12,367 nucleotides of DNA. Origin: Paraglomus occultum (taxonomy: Eukaryota > Glomeromycota > Glomeromycetes > Paraglomerales > Paraglomeraceae). Positions 1 through 7,514 of the stretch are shown here, in pieces. The stretch's first letter is position 1, and each line of letters starts with the position of its first letter. The DNA lies in assembly GCA_910592205.1 (NCBI GenBank), contig CAJVPJ010001093.1, forward strand, positions 1 to 12,367, given 5' to 3'. A program made the translations under genes and the position numbers. The notes beneath the pieces were generated by a model. That model did not search any database. It was not told the DNA's origin and worked only from the letters and a program-made list of their open reading frames with translations.

Positions 1-312
1 AATCCTTCATGCGTTTAGAATAACTACTTATTAAAAGAAGCATCATCGCTGGTGCAATCCAGTATGTGATAAATCAAACCGATTTTTTTAGTACTGAACT
101 TTAATTGTTTTTCCCTAAAAAAGTGCAGTATATACAATAAGTATATGTTCTCTTTGTGTACAAACGATATCTGTCCAACAGTTGTGCATAATAATAAATT
201 ATGTGACAACATCGAAATGAATATCACTCTGAGCTTATTTCGATTTGGGTCGACCTGATTCTGAATTGGGTCAAATTTCGATTTGGGTCAGAACATTTAT
301 ACGCATCTATAA
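1..312. other. Gene-free AT-rich stretch at the left edge
   Basis: I see no convincing gene here. The one open frame of about 67 codons on the minus strand has no recognisable domain and is the length expected by chance at this base composition. The only structure is the short tandem motif at 237-289, listed separately. The right boundary is the left end of the family A element. Confidence 0.5.
237..289. repeat. Short tandem motif ATTTCGATTTGGGTC
   Basis: The 15-mer ATTTCGATTTGGGTC occurs at 237-251 and again at 275-289, a spacing of 38 bp. A partial third copy (AATTGGGTC) lies between them at about 264-272. The sequence just upstream (ATCGAAAT near 211) is an inverted version of the motif start. 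It may be the edge of an older mobile element or a minisatellite seed. No coding frame explains it. Confidence 0.6.
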
Positions 313-543
313 TTAGCATAATATAAAATCGACCATGCATACATAACACCAATTTTTTTTTCAAGACTTCTTGAACCTTTTATTAATAAACTATAAGCTA
401 TAAACATAATACTATTAAAATTCAAAGGCTGTTTTTGCAGCGATTTTCTCCAGTAACAGATAAAAACGAAACATATACAGAAATCATTGGTGGATGGCGA
501 AACACGAAACAATGATAGAGATTGGATTCTTAAATCATGCTAA
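313..543. mobile_element. Family A MITE-like element, copy 1 (about 231 bp)
   Basis: The left end TTAGCATAATATAAAATCG (from 313) and the right end, read on the other strand (TTAGCATGATTTAAGAATCC, from 543), form imperfect terminal inverted repeats. A second copy near 7862-8010 shares three collinear blocks with this one. The first is AAAGGCyGTTTTkGCAGCGAT (424-444). The second is ATTGGTGGATGkCGAA (486-501). The third is the right terminal repeat. The left end here also matches the inverted right end of the other copy with one gap and two mismatches, which supports real element ends. No transposase is encoded, so this would be a non-autonomous element. The target duplication is unclear and the superfamily is not assigned. 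Confidence 0.6.
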
Positions 544-688
544 AATCATTTACTAAATAAAGCTTAACTAATCTTTCCTGATATCAATATAAACATTTTA
601 TAGCTTGTCCTGTATGTAATTTATCATGATTCATAATCCTTGAATTTTGTGTCAAAACTTTCTGTACTAAACATATTCTTACCACTTT

Positions 689-707
689 GTATTAGTATTA
701 GTATTAG
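689..707. repeat. (ATTAGT)n microsatellite, inverted partner of 1779-1793
   Basis: Three hexamer units (GTATTAGTATTAGTATTAG) lie just past the stop codon of the Sel1 gene. Positions 693-707 are a perfect 15-bp inverted repeat of 1779-1793 on the other side of that gene. Confidence 0.7.
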
Positions 708-728
708 AAAGAGTCTCACTGTACTTAT

Positions 729-1757
729 TTAAATTGGCCTTGTTTTACTTGGACCAGCTATTTCATAAACTGATTGAATAATTTGAGTTTGTTGATCATT
801 AACTTGTAAATTGGCTGGTTGGCCAGCAGTTTTTTGTTCAGCTGCTTTTTCATACCATTTAACTGCTTTTTCTTCATTCTTTTCTACATCCTTTTCTACT
901 CCAGTTCCATCTCTATAATGTATAGCAAACTGGTATTGAGCTCTGGCATGTCCTTCTTCAGCTGCTTTTTTATACAATTTGACTGCTTTTTGTTCATTCT
1001 TTTCTACTCCAATACCATTGGCATAACACCAACCAAGCTTATATTGAGCCCTGGCATGTCCTTGTTCTGCTGCTTTTTTATACCATTCAACTGCCTTTTC
1101 TTCATCTTTTTCTACCCCAGTTCCATGTCTGTAACAATAACCAAGACCATATTGTGCATCAGCATATCCTTGTTCTGCTGCTTTTTTATACCATTCAACT
1201 GCTTTTTGTTCATCCTTTTCTACTCCAATTCCATTGGCATAACACCAAGCAAAATTATATTGAGCCCAGGCTAATCCCTGTTCAGCTGCTTTTTCATACC
1301 ATTCAACTGCTTTTTCTTCATTTTTTTCTACCCCAGTTCCACATCTATAACAATAACCAAGACCACATTGTGCATCAGCATATCCTTGCTCTGCTGCTTT
1401 TTCATACCATTCAACTGCTTTTTGTTCATTCTTTTCTACTCCAATACCATTGGCATAACACCAACCAAGCTTATATTGAGCCCTGACATGTCCTTGTTCA
1501 GCTGCTTTTTCATACCATTCAACTGCTTTTTCTTCATTTTTTTCTACCCCAGTTCCATGTCTGTAACAATAACCAAGACCATATTGTGCATCCGCATATC
1601 CTTGTTCTGCTGCTTTTTTATACCATTCAACCGCTTTTTGTTCATTCTTTTCTACTCCAGTTCCATTGGCATAACACACGCCAAGATTATATTGAGCACT
1701 GGCATTTCCTCGTTCAGCCATCCCGTGGTATAACACATGTTGATTCTTGTTCTCCAT
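729..1757 (-). CDS. Sel1-repeat (TPR-like) protein, eight tandem repeats, 342 aa
   Basis: This is a helical-repeat scaffold protein made almost entirely of Sel1-like repeats, which usually mediate protein-protein contacts in signalling or ER-associated complexes. Residues 18-269 form seven 36-residue repeats. An eighth, at 270-309, carries a four-residue insertion. Each follows the pattern AQY.LG.CY.NG.GVEK.E.KAV.WY.KAAEQG. A Cys sits at repeat position 11 in repeats 1-7 and is replaced by His in repeat 8. Repeats alternate between two subtypes: YADAQYGLGYCYRHGTG in repeats 2, 4 and 6, and a CYANGIG type in repeats 3, 5 and 7. The real amplified unit is therefore a 72-residue (216-bp) dimer. 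There is no signal peptide or membrane segment. Unlike many Glomeromycotina Sel1 proteins, no kinase domain precedes the repeats. The 33-residue tail is Gln-rich and unique. The ATG at 1755-1757 starts half a repeat upstream of repeat 1; an extra 5' exon is possible but not seen. The partner is unknown. Confidence 0.9.
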   Translation of the reverse strand: MENKNQHVLYHGMAERGNASAQYNLGVCYANGTGVEKNEQKAVEWYKKAAEQGYADAQYGLGYCYRHGTGVEKNEEKAVEWYEKAAEQGHVRAQYKLGWCYANGIGVEKNEQKAVEWYEKAAEQGYADAQCGLGYCYRCGTGVEKNEEKAVEWYEKAAEQGLAWAQYNFAWCYANGIGVEKDEQKAVEWYKKAAEQGYADAQYGLGYCYRHGTGVEKDEEKAVEWYKKAAEQGHARAQYKLGWCYANGIGVEKNEQKAVKLYKKAAEEGHARAQYQFAIHYRDGTGVEKDVEKNEEKAVKWYEKAAEQKTAGQPANLQVNDQQTQIIQSVYEIAGPSKTRPI

Positions 1758-1778
1758 TTTTGTATAAGCGGAAAGACA

Positions 1779-1793
1779 CTAATACTAATACTA
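1779..1793. repeat. (ACTAAT)n tract, inverted partner of 693-707
   Basis: CTAATACTAATACTA is the exact reverse complement of 693-707. It lies 22 bp upstream of the Sel1 start codon (minus strand), so the Sel1 coding region sits between inverted simple-repeat arms. The similarity does not extend beyond the hexamer tract. Confidence 0.7.
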
Positions 1794-1911
1794 TGTGTAT
1801 CGAAAATCAGTATTAACTAAACTTTTACCAAGTATGCTCGATGTATATTATGACGGCTCAAGGAAAAATATGCCAAGCATCCCCGAGATGTAGTGTAACG
1901 CGAGGTTGATT

Positions 1912-1986
1912 GAGTGAAACCTCTTTATACCGGTCAGCTCCGTCCACGGGGATTTTTGACCGGTATGAAGAAAACCGGTATAAAAG
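1912..1986. repeat. Left TIR and subterminal ACCGGTATA repeats of the pogo-like element
   Basis: After the terminal repeat ending in ATACCGGTC (to 1935) come GACCGGTATGAAG (1958-1970) and AAAACCGGTATAAAAG (1971-1986). Spaced copies of one short motif inside both ends are the usual layout of transposase binding sites. That role is inferred. Confidence 0.7.
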
Positions 1987-2060
1987 TATAAAAGGCAAGT
2001 GATACAAGAGGTACATATAAGGATAATCCATTATGTAATAACAGGTTTTTTCAAGTTTCG

Positions 2061-2477
2061 TCACAAGCGATCTAAAACTTCTTGCCTAAGATTGTCCATT
2101 CTGCTTAACCCAATATTACGTCGTAAGCGCAGTAGGTTATCCACGTCTTTTCGTGTGATGAATGAATTATCTGGCTATTGTTCACTAAATTCGGTCATTG
2201 TTTTAAGAGCAGTCAATGCCGCCTCAAACGAAATTTTTTTCGGGGTCTCACTGGCCTCACTGTCATTATTACAATCATTTGCATCTTGCTCATTACTCTC
2301 GGATAGGACTATTTCAATAATGTCGGCGTCATTTACCATATCAGCGATTATGAGAACATTGAAGATTTCTTACTTTAAATTGACAAATTTCTTTTTCTGC
2401 AAAGCAGTGAGTGAAAGTCTGGACTTTTTTGTATTCGTTTTATTATTTGATTGGAAAGAACGTTTTTTACGTGTCAT
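2061..2477 (-). pseudogene. Broken Tigger/pogo transposase remnant (N- and C-terminal pieces, DDE core deleted)
   Basis: Read from the ATG at 2475-2477, the frame begins MTRKKRSFQSNN and continues KKSRLSLTALQKKK, a basic lead-in to a pogo-type helix-turn-helix. It stops at TAA 2370-2372. The same frame resumes past that stop with an acidic stretch and then ISFEAALTALKTMTEFSEQ. That EA-AL-L-F-EQ pattern is characteristic of the C-terminal tail of Tigger-family transposases. It breaks at TAG 2175-2177, continues with FITRKDVDNLLRLRRNI, and ends at TGA 2061-2063. The total is 139 codons against roughly 450-550 for an intact family member. The CENP-B-like DNA-binding domain and the whole DDE catalytic domain are absent. 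It cannot make an active enzyme. Confidence 0.75.
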
Positions 2478-2532
2478 GGTAGATAAAAGAAAGTAAAGGT
2501 GAAAAGAAGTTTATTTATTGTGTTACATGATC

Positions 2533-2742
2533 GACCGGTATAAAAAGGAAAATTACATATATTTCATAATAGTATGACGAAATTTGTCCAACAAAATTTC
2601 GACCGGAGCCGTTATAGACAATTTAATTAATGATGACCGGTATATAAAGGGAAATTTCATATGTGAAAATCCGTTCCTGAAAATTTTGGCCGTTATAGAA
2701 AAAACCGGTATAACCGGGGGACGGTATAAAGAGGTTTCACTG
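2533..2742. repeat. Right TIR and subterminal ACCGGTATA repeats of the pogo-like element
   Basis: Copies of the motif occur at 2533-2548 (GACCGGTATAAAAAGG), 2635-2650 (GACCGGTATATAAAGG) and 2701-2712 (AAAACCGGTATA). The terminal repeat spans about 2719-2742. GACCGGAGCCGTTATAG at 2601 is a degenerate copy. Confidence 0.7.
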
Positions 2743-3480
2743 TACAAAAAACTAAAATTATAGATAATCATTCAATCGTGTCAGACGTAAGAATGCACAG
2801 TTAATCTTTCAGATTACAAATTATTTTAATACAACATCACCAATATCCACAGCAATTTATGTCTGAATCAATCTTGTAATTTTAATGTCAAACAATTTAT
2901 TGAAAACCGATTATTATTATTATTACAACGTTGCACGTCTGGCCAGTCGATTGACGGGAATACACATTAATTTAGACTGTTCTTCTTTTAATAACGCTAG
3001 CTTACTTTGAAAAGACTCATTTAGCTGTTCCTATGTGAGACGGTCTCTCACATCAAGTTTGTTGAACTATTTTAAATAACCAGTTTTATGACACTTTCGG
3101 AACGGAATAATTTTAATATTAATATTAATGTTAATGTTAAATTAAACCCCGCTTTTGTGTCACGTGGTAAAAGAAAAATCCATAATAAGCGGGTTTAGTT
3201 CATGCTGCTTCAAAAGGATCTGCATCGGAAAGCTTAAACTTGATTAACTGTATCAGATTAAAGAAAATCGTTATTAAAAATTATTCATTGAAAGTTCTCG
3301 AGGTTATTCGGCTCGGCCTAGCCCGAACGAAACACAATGCGCATAAATATTAAATTTATTTCGAGAGATCGTATCGGGTTTTACAGACGATCGCAAATCC
3401 TTCATGTACAGGTCAGCCCCGTTTTTGAATAAAGGCTGCCAAATTAATCAAGTGTATACGTTTGAGAAACGAGCAACAAA
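2743..3480. other. Intergenic DNA upstream of the ML-domain gene
   Basis: No open frame here is convincing. It holds an (ATT)n run near 2912-2925, an ATTAAT/GTTAAT microsatellite at about 3112-3140 and a palindrome at 3034-3052. From about 3290 the sequence becomes GC-richer, with scattered CpG. That part may be the upstream promoter of the plus-strand gene at 3564. Confidence 0.5.
3034..3052. repeat. Palindrome TGTGAGA-CGGTC-TCTCACA
   Basis: Seven-bp arms flank a five-base centre. A second, shorter palindrome (GAGAC-G-GTCTC, 3037-3047) is nested within it. Palindromes of this GTGAGACggTCTCAC form are common at ends of small DNA elements in plants and other eukaryotes, but I could not find a partner end in this window. 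Confidence 0.55.
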
Positions 3481-3493
3481 GAAAAAAAAGTCT

Positions 3494-3501
3494 TATAAAA
3501 A
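3494..3501 (+). promoter_or_regulatory. TATA box of the ML-domain gene
   Basis: TATAAAAA lies 62 bp before the ATG at 3564, on the right strand. That spacing leaves room for a short leader of about 30-40 bases, normal for a fungal RNA polymerase II core promoter. Confidence 0.6.
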
Positions 3502-3563
3502 GTCCAAGGTTTCTTGATGCTGAGAAATAACTTACCTAACAGACATTTGTATAAGACGCCACT

Positions 3564-4052
3564 ATGAACCAAAATTTTATTTTCCTATTCACGTTCTTGG
3601 CTATGCTTTACGTTGTTAACATTAATGCTCTTCCGCATCGACGTGATGAAACCTTTGAAAATGATGGGTTTGTTTCATGTGAGCCAAATATTCCCCCAGA
3701 ACTCAGCGTATCTTTTACGCCTAATCCCCTAGTTTCGAATGCTAATGCTACCTTCGAAGTCGCTGGAAGTCTACTTATTGATGCACCAAGCAAATTCAAT
3801 ATGGATATTATTGTATATACAGATACCTCTGAGTTTCATGACAGCAGTCCCGTAGAACCGACAACCCTACTCAAAGCTGGAGATAAATTTGATTTTTTTG
3901 AAGATTTTACGATGCCGGTCTTACCTGAAAATTACCTGATTCAGGTTTCGTTAAATTCTCTCGACACGACTCTGGCCTGTTCAAACAGGACTGTAAGTAT
4001 AATTAAAAAAGGCGAGGGGTTGATTACAAACGTAATTATGAGGAAAGGCTAA
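3564..4052 (+). CDS. Secreted ML-domain (MD-2-related lipid recognition) protein, 162 aa
   Basis: This is predicted to be exported and to bind a lipid in a beta-sandwich pocket, like fungal phosphatidylglycerol/phosphatidylinositol transfer proteins and NPC2. Residues 1-22 form a signal peptide (MNQNFIFLFTFLAML core) with likely cleavage after NINA-22. A dibasic HRR at 25-27 could be a Kex2-type site. The mature part has the family's features: SCEPN near the start, a SFTPNPLVSNANATFEVAG strand pair, a PVLPENYLIQVSLNS strand, and a final LACSNRTV strand. Cys39 and Cys139 are the only cysteines after the signal peptide and match the N- to C-terminal disulfide of NPC2-like proteins. Sequons occur at N61 and N141. 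Similar MN.NFIF... proteins form a large family in Glomeromycotina. Residues 147-162 extend beyond the usual end. A perfect GTAAGT donor at 3993 leaves open a spliced alternative C-terminus. Confidence 0.8.
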   Translation: MNQNFIFLFTFLAMLYVVNINALPHRRDETFENDGFVSCEPNIPPELSVSFTPNPLVSNANATFEVAGSLLIDAPSKFNMDIIVYTDTSEFHDSSPVEPTTLLKAGDKFDFFEDFTMPVLPENYLIQVSLNSLDTTLACSNRTVSIIKKGEGLITNVIMRKG

Positions 4053-5519
4053 AACTCGGATACTCTATATTTCCTTCATTGGTTCAGTTTCCATAGGAAA
4101 TGTATTTGTTACAGAACAAACGACGACGGCTACAGGGTGTGAATTATGGGGCAACCAATAGAAACTCAGAAATTGTTAGAATAGTAATTGGTATTTCTTA
4201 TTAATATTTTGGTTTTATCATAGTTTAAAAAAAATCGTATTAAGCTTGTTTTCCTGACACCAATGTTTTTACGATAAGATTATATATTTCTCTTCGGAGA
4301 AGACATGTACAGTTTCTAAGCTAGTAATTGCTGTGCAAGACTAGTAAAGCTTTTTTTTTTGGCCTACACGGGTAGAATTGAACTTTGATATGTGTATTCT
4401 GGTCATGAATAATAGGCCGGCAACTCCCGGTTCTAAAAATGAAACATTTCGGTTGAAAATTATACTAATTAAACAAGTACCCAAAACCATTTAATATTTT
4501 GGTGACATTTTCAATTAACAAGCGCTTACGTCATTTAAATATTTGTAACATACTAATACGGAAACCGTCGAAATTACCGTATGTCAAAATATGCACATTC
4601 TAGTCATTCACAATTTGTCATGTTTGATAGTCGCATTGTTCGTACAGAAACGTGCTATTTTATTCATGCATACATTTTTATAGCATTCATTCAAACCGTA
4701 CGGAAAAACGCCTTAGAAAATGGATGACCATATCACCTGCGCACAATGTTAAGAATCGTAACATCTCATACGGATATATCTGAAAGTTATACATGGAAGT
4801 TTATATTTGACAAGTATCATGTCAACATCGGGAACGTGTTAAAGTCATCGGAAAGATTACTGATGTGAGATTTGATTTAAATTGTTGTCCAATTTTGCAT
4901 TTTTCAAATAATAACTGTAACGAGTTGTTTGAACGATGCCATATTAATATTCAAAGTGAATATCACAGTATGATTGAATTGTGTTATTTAACTAGAGTAG
5001 CAGAAAACCTGCTGCGCAATGCAAACATGAACAAATTTTTTATGCTTCAAGATAGAATTGGGGCTGTCTAAAGCGGAGTAGATTTTCACAATCTAATGAA
5101 ACCGGAAAACTGGATTATGTTCTGTTCGCTTTAGCCTCTTCCTACTATAGAAATTTTTAGTCAGCGTGTGGCTAAGGATATTCAATATGGAGTACAAACT
5201 ATTCGATTAATTAGTGGGACTAGTATATAATCAGAAAGAAGTCACATTGGCAAAATGTTAACATTATGTTAGGATATTTTCGAACAACAACGCAAATAGT
5301 AAGAAGCATATAATTAAAGCTACGTACATATTAAAGCAATTATCAGACGATGCTTTATTAGAGTGATATACGTTAGGAACCTACAGTATAGTATGGTAAA
5401 ATATATTGATTATTGAGAAAAAAGAAAAGAAGCAAAGCCAATAAAAACACAAATGTATTGAGTTTGGAAGGAAAATTATATGCACTGACAAATGTTTCCC
5501 CAATAATAATTAGACAAGT
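4053..5519. other. Long stretch without a supported gene
   Basis: This region is AT-rich, with no RNA gene or transposon ends that I could identify. A frame of about 68 codons (4865-5071, plus) starts at a GTG and ends at TAA. It reads on coding-like past the stop for another 20 codons, and a different frame is open just upstream (ATG near 4747). These could be remains of a decayed gene, but frames of this length arise by chance here and no domain is recognisable. A poly-T run lies near 4350. Confidence 0.4.
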
Positions 5520-6260
5520 ATTTTCCGCGAATTAAGCTAAATCTCGCAGAGTTGTTTGCCTGGATCTGGATGTATTGCGATTATTGCTTGGCGATAGGTT
5601 TTCAATTGCTTCGACGTGGATGTTATTTCCCCAAGGATTACTTCTCGTTGAAACTGTAAATGATTCGAATGTGGTGGAATCAATGAGATGTAGTTTCATT
5701 GTTGGTAGAAATTTTTGTAATATGTTTCGGACGATAGTAGCACGGCGGGATTGTGAGGGAACGACTGTATTATTCTGGTCTGTTATCGGTAAAGTGTTTT
5801 CGGGTATAGTAAATCATATTGTTGTACACTCTTCGCCCTCAGCTTTAATACGAGCGCCGAAATTGTATGATTCAGAAGACGTGTGTTTGAATCCTTGAGG
5901 CATCTTATTGTGTTAATCAAGTGCAAACAATTTGTTGGACTATTATTTTTGGTAATGTCTTGAATCGATATTGTGGAAGCGGTTTGTACGGTTTTCAGAA
6001 TAGCTGACGTACAGTATACGACCGAGATTGTTTTGAACGATTGACATTGTATGTGTGGTAGAATAATTAAAAGCTTAATTTAGTGTTCAATGCTAAATGA
6101 ACATTTTCTTTTGTTACGGGCTTAGTAGGCTCGCAAACAAATTGTTAGACCACTTTGGGCAAGTGCCTTTAATTTGGAAGTAGTAGTCTGTACAATTTTC
6201 GAACAGTTGGCATATCGATTGCAATGACAAGTCGGTAGTTTGCTTGTTGCACTAGGATAT
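5520..6260. other. T+G-rich stretch with frames open on both strands, no supported gene
   Basis: The plus strand is enriched in T and G (for example 5701-5760 has about 20 G but 5 C). An open frame of 107 codons (5575-5898, plus, TTG start) and an equally long open minus-strand frame over the same bases are both explained by this skew. Neither shows a recognisable domain. The region includes the diverged duplication at 5923-6215. Confidence 0.4.
5923..6215. repeat. Diverged direct duplication, about 210-bp period
   Basis: The segment 5923-6011 aligns with 6133-6215. Both start GCAAACAA(A/T)TTGTT(A/G)GAC. About 35-45 bp later both carry TGGAAG, then a T-TGTACnnTTTTC block, and a GCTGACGTA or GTTGGCATA block. 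One gap of about 8 bp separates them. The starting core reappears alone at 6961-6974. The pattern suggests an old tandem duplication. Confidence 0.45.
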
Positions 6261-6287
6261 AAACGATGTTTTCTATTGACTTAGAGG

Positions 6288-6516
6288 AATAAAGCGTATG
6301 TTGACAATTCTTCCTATGCAACACAGGCAGCTTTTTCTGGATATATAAGTTGGCTATAATACACGTACACGCAAGGAAGTTAAGGAAATTGATTGCAGTA
6401 GTTATCGCATAATTGAAGAGGCCTTTTTTGAAGGCGGCGAGAAGGTTTCCATGCAGAAATGGACAATTACCGGATATTGTGTGGGAGGTGTCAAAGCGAC
6501 AAAATTCAGAAATTAA
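6288..6516 (+). pseudogene. Coding-like relic in two overlapping frames, unknown family
   Basis: One frame is open at 6288-6356 and reads NKAYVDNSSYATQAAFSG, ending at TAA 6357-6359. A second frame opens at 6349 and runs 55 codons to TAA 6514-6516, including RKEVKEIDCSSYRIIEEAFF and KWTITGYCVGG. The order and overlap fit one ancestral coding stretch with a frameshift near 6350. There is no start codon, promoter or splice site that I trust. I do not recognise the family. Frames of about 55 codons can arise by chance in this window, so the case rests only on composition and collinearity. Confidence 0.22.
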
Positions 6517-6997
6517 TTTTGTATGTGCGGGTGATAACGTTTGTTGAAAAGCGTCAGGTATTTAAATCAGATAAATTGTTATAGTCGGTAAGGAAGAAGA
6601 TATCTAGTATATTGCGAGAAATAAATTTTTTAATAAAAAATGTGGACACTCGTATTTATAAATGGCAGATAATATAAATTGGCACTATTACGTGTGTAAT
6701 AAGATGCAGGAAACAAATTTGGGTAAGAAACATGTTCGAGTTAATGATATGCAGTGCTGACTTCAATTATCGTACAAATTAATCGTTTTTCTTTTGATAT
6801 CTTGATATCGAATCGTTTGTGTGGCTGTATAAGATTATCCACAATCGATCTACCAAATATAATAAGTTAGATAATTTTATTTAAATAAGAAAGCCATACA
6901 TACTAATACCCTTTTTTAGACAACAAATTGACAGTCGTATTTTTTGCATCCATAAACAATGCAAACAAATTGTTATATAAACAACCTTTATCCGTAA

Positions 6998-7106
6998 GCT
7001 TACGCATAAGCCTAAGCATAAGCATAAGTTATAAGTAATAAGTAATAATTAATAAGTAATAAATGATAAGTAATAAGTAATAAATAATAAGTAATAAGTA
7101 ATATAA
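6998..7106. repeat. (TAAGCA)/(ATAAGTA)n microsatellite
   Basis: Runs of CATAAG/CTAAGCATAAG grade into repeated ATAAGTAATAAGTA and ATAAATAATAAGT units up to the left end of the TA-flanked element. The tract starts about where the left end of family A copy 2 should lie, given the spacing in copy 1. It may be a slippage expansion of that end, which would explain why the left TIR cannot be read. Confidence 0.7.
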
Positions 7107-7310
7107 GGTAGAGGGGGGTAATTTGGCGAAGTTAAAGTTCTTACTAAGTGAAATTTTTATTAAACCGTTTATAACTTTTGATATTCAGAGGTAATAAACT
7201 AGAACATATTTATAATAGATGCATACAAATAGAAAAGGAATTGTAAAATAGAATTGGTGCAAAAATCACCGGTTTGTAAATGGTCTTTAAAATTAAGATT
7301 TTAGGGTACT

Positions 7311-7330
7311 AGGGGTAATTCGGCGAATTC
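7311..7330. repeat. Internal direct copy of the left terminal repeat
   Basis: AGGGGTAATTCGGCGAATTC repeats the terminal GGGGTAATTTGGCGAA with one internal mismatch and in the same orientation as the left end. It is a likely second transposase binding site. No matching inner copy was found on the right side. Confidence 0.65.
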
Positions 7331-7366
7331 TGATCTATTACCAAAGAAATTTTTTTACATATTATT

Positions 7367-7514
7367 TTAGCATCCTTTACCCCTCCCGCCCTGATTTTTA
7401 TTCCTTTTTGCTAATCTTTGTTCTCGTATAACCTTTTTTTGAGCTGCTTGCTTCTTTTTTTTGTTTTATTTCTTCACGGATAATCTCATGTCGCTTAATA
7501 TAAACAGCTTCCAT
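7367..7514 (-). pseudogene. Basic C-terminal tail fragment, possibly of a transposase, frameshifted
   Basis: From an ATG at 7512-7514 one frame reads MEAVYIKRHEIIREEIKQKK and soon runs out. The neighbouring frame continues NKKKKQAAQKKVIREQRLAKR and ends GGRGKGC at TAA 7367-7369. The break falls in an A-run, consistent with a one-base slip. Lys/Arg/Gln-rich coil tails like this are common at the C-terminus of pogo-type transposases, but no catalytic motif is present, so the assignment is inferred from its position inside the element. Confidence 0.35.

Larger units (their letters stand above)
1912..2742. mobile_element. Deleted pogo/Tigger-type DNA transposon (about 831 bp)
   Basis: The right end, read inward, is CAGTGAAACCTCTTTATACC (from 2742). 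The left end from 1912 is the same except for its first base (GAGTGAAACCTCTTTATACC). A TA follows the right end at 2743-2744, the duplication expected for Tc1/mariner-pogo elements; on the left the corresponding bases are TT, so one end has mutated. CAGT termini are typical of pogo/Tigger elements. Subterminal motifs of the form (G/A)ACCGGTATAAA recur near both ends. Inside, on the minus strand, is a broken transposase lacking its catalytic core. The element is therefore a deleted, non-autonomous relic. Confidence 0.85.

Noticed and set aside
297-512. Minus-strand frame of 71 codons
   Set aside because: It lies within family A copy 1. The matching region of copy 2 does not keep the frame, so it is not under coding constraint.
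819-1816. Four plus-strand open frames of 76-151 codons rich in Phe, Cys, Ser and Ile
   Set aside because: They are the antisense of the Sel1 repeats. The 36-codon repetition keeps the opposite frames free of stops. Their composition (poly-F/C/I) follows from the repeated Lys/Glu/Ala codons.
1999-2496. Plus-strand open frame of 165 codons
   Set aside because: It is antisense to the broken transposase inside the pogo-like element, has no domain, and begins at a non-ATG codon.
5575-5898. Plus-strand frame of 107 codons and an equally open minus-strand frame
   Set aside because: Both are open because of strand skew and locally higher GC. The plus frame lacks an ATG start, and neither shows a domain.
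6998-7106. Considered as a CRISPR-like or satellite array
   Set aside because: The units are short, variable and without spacers; it is an ordinary microsatellite.
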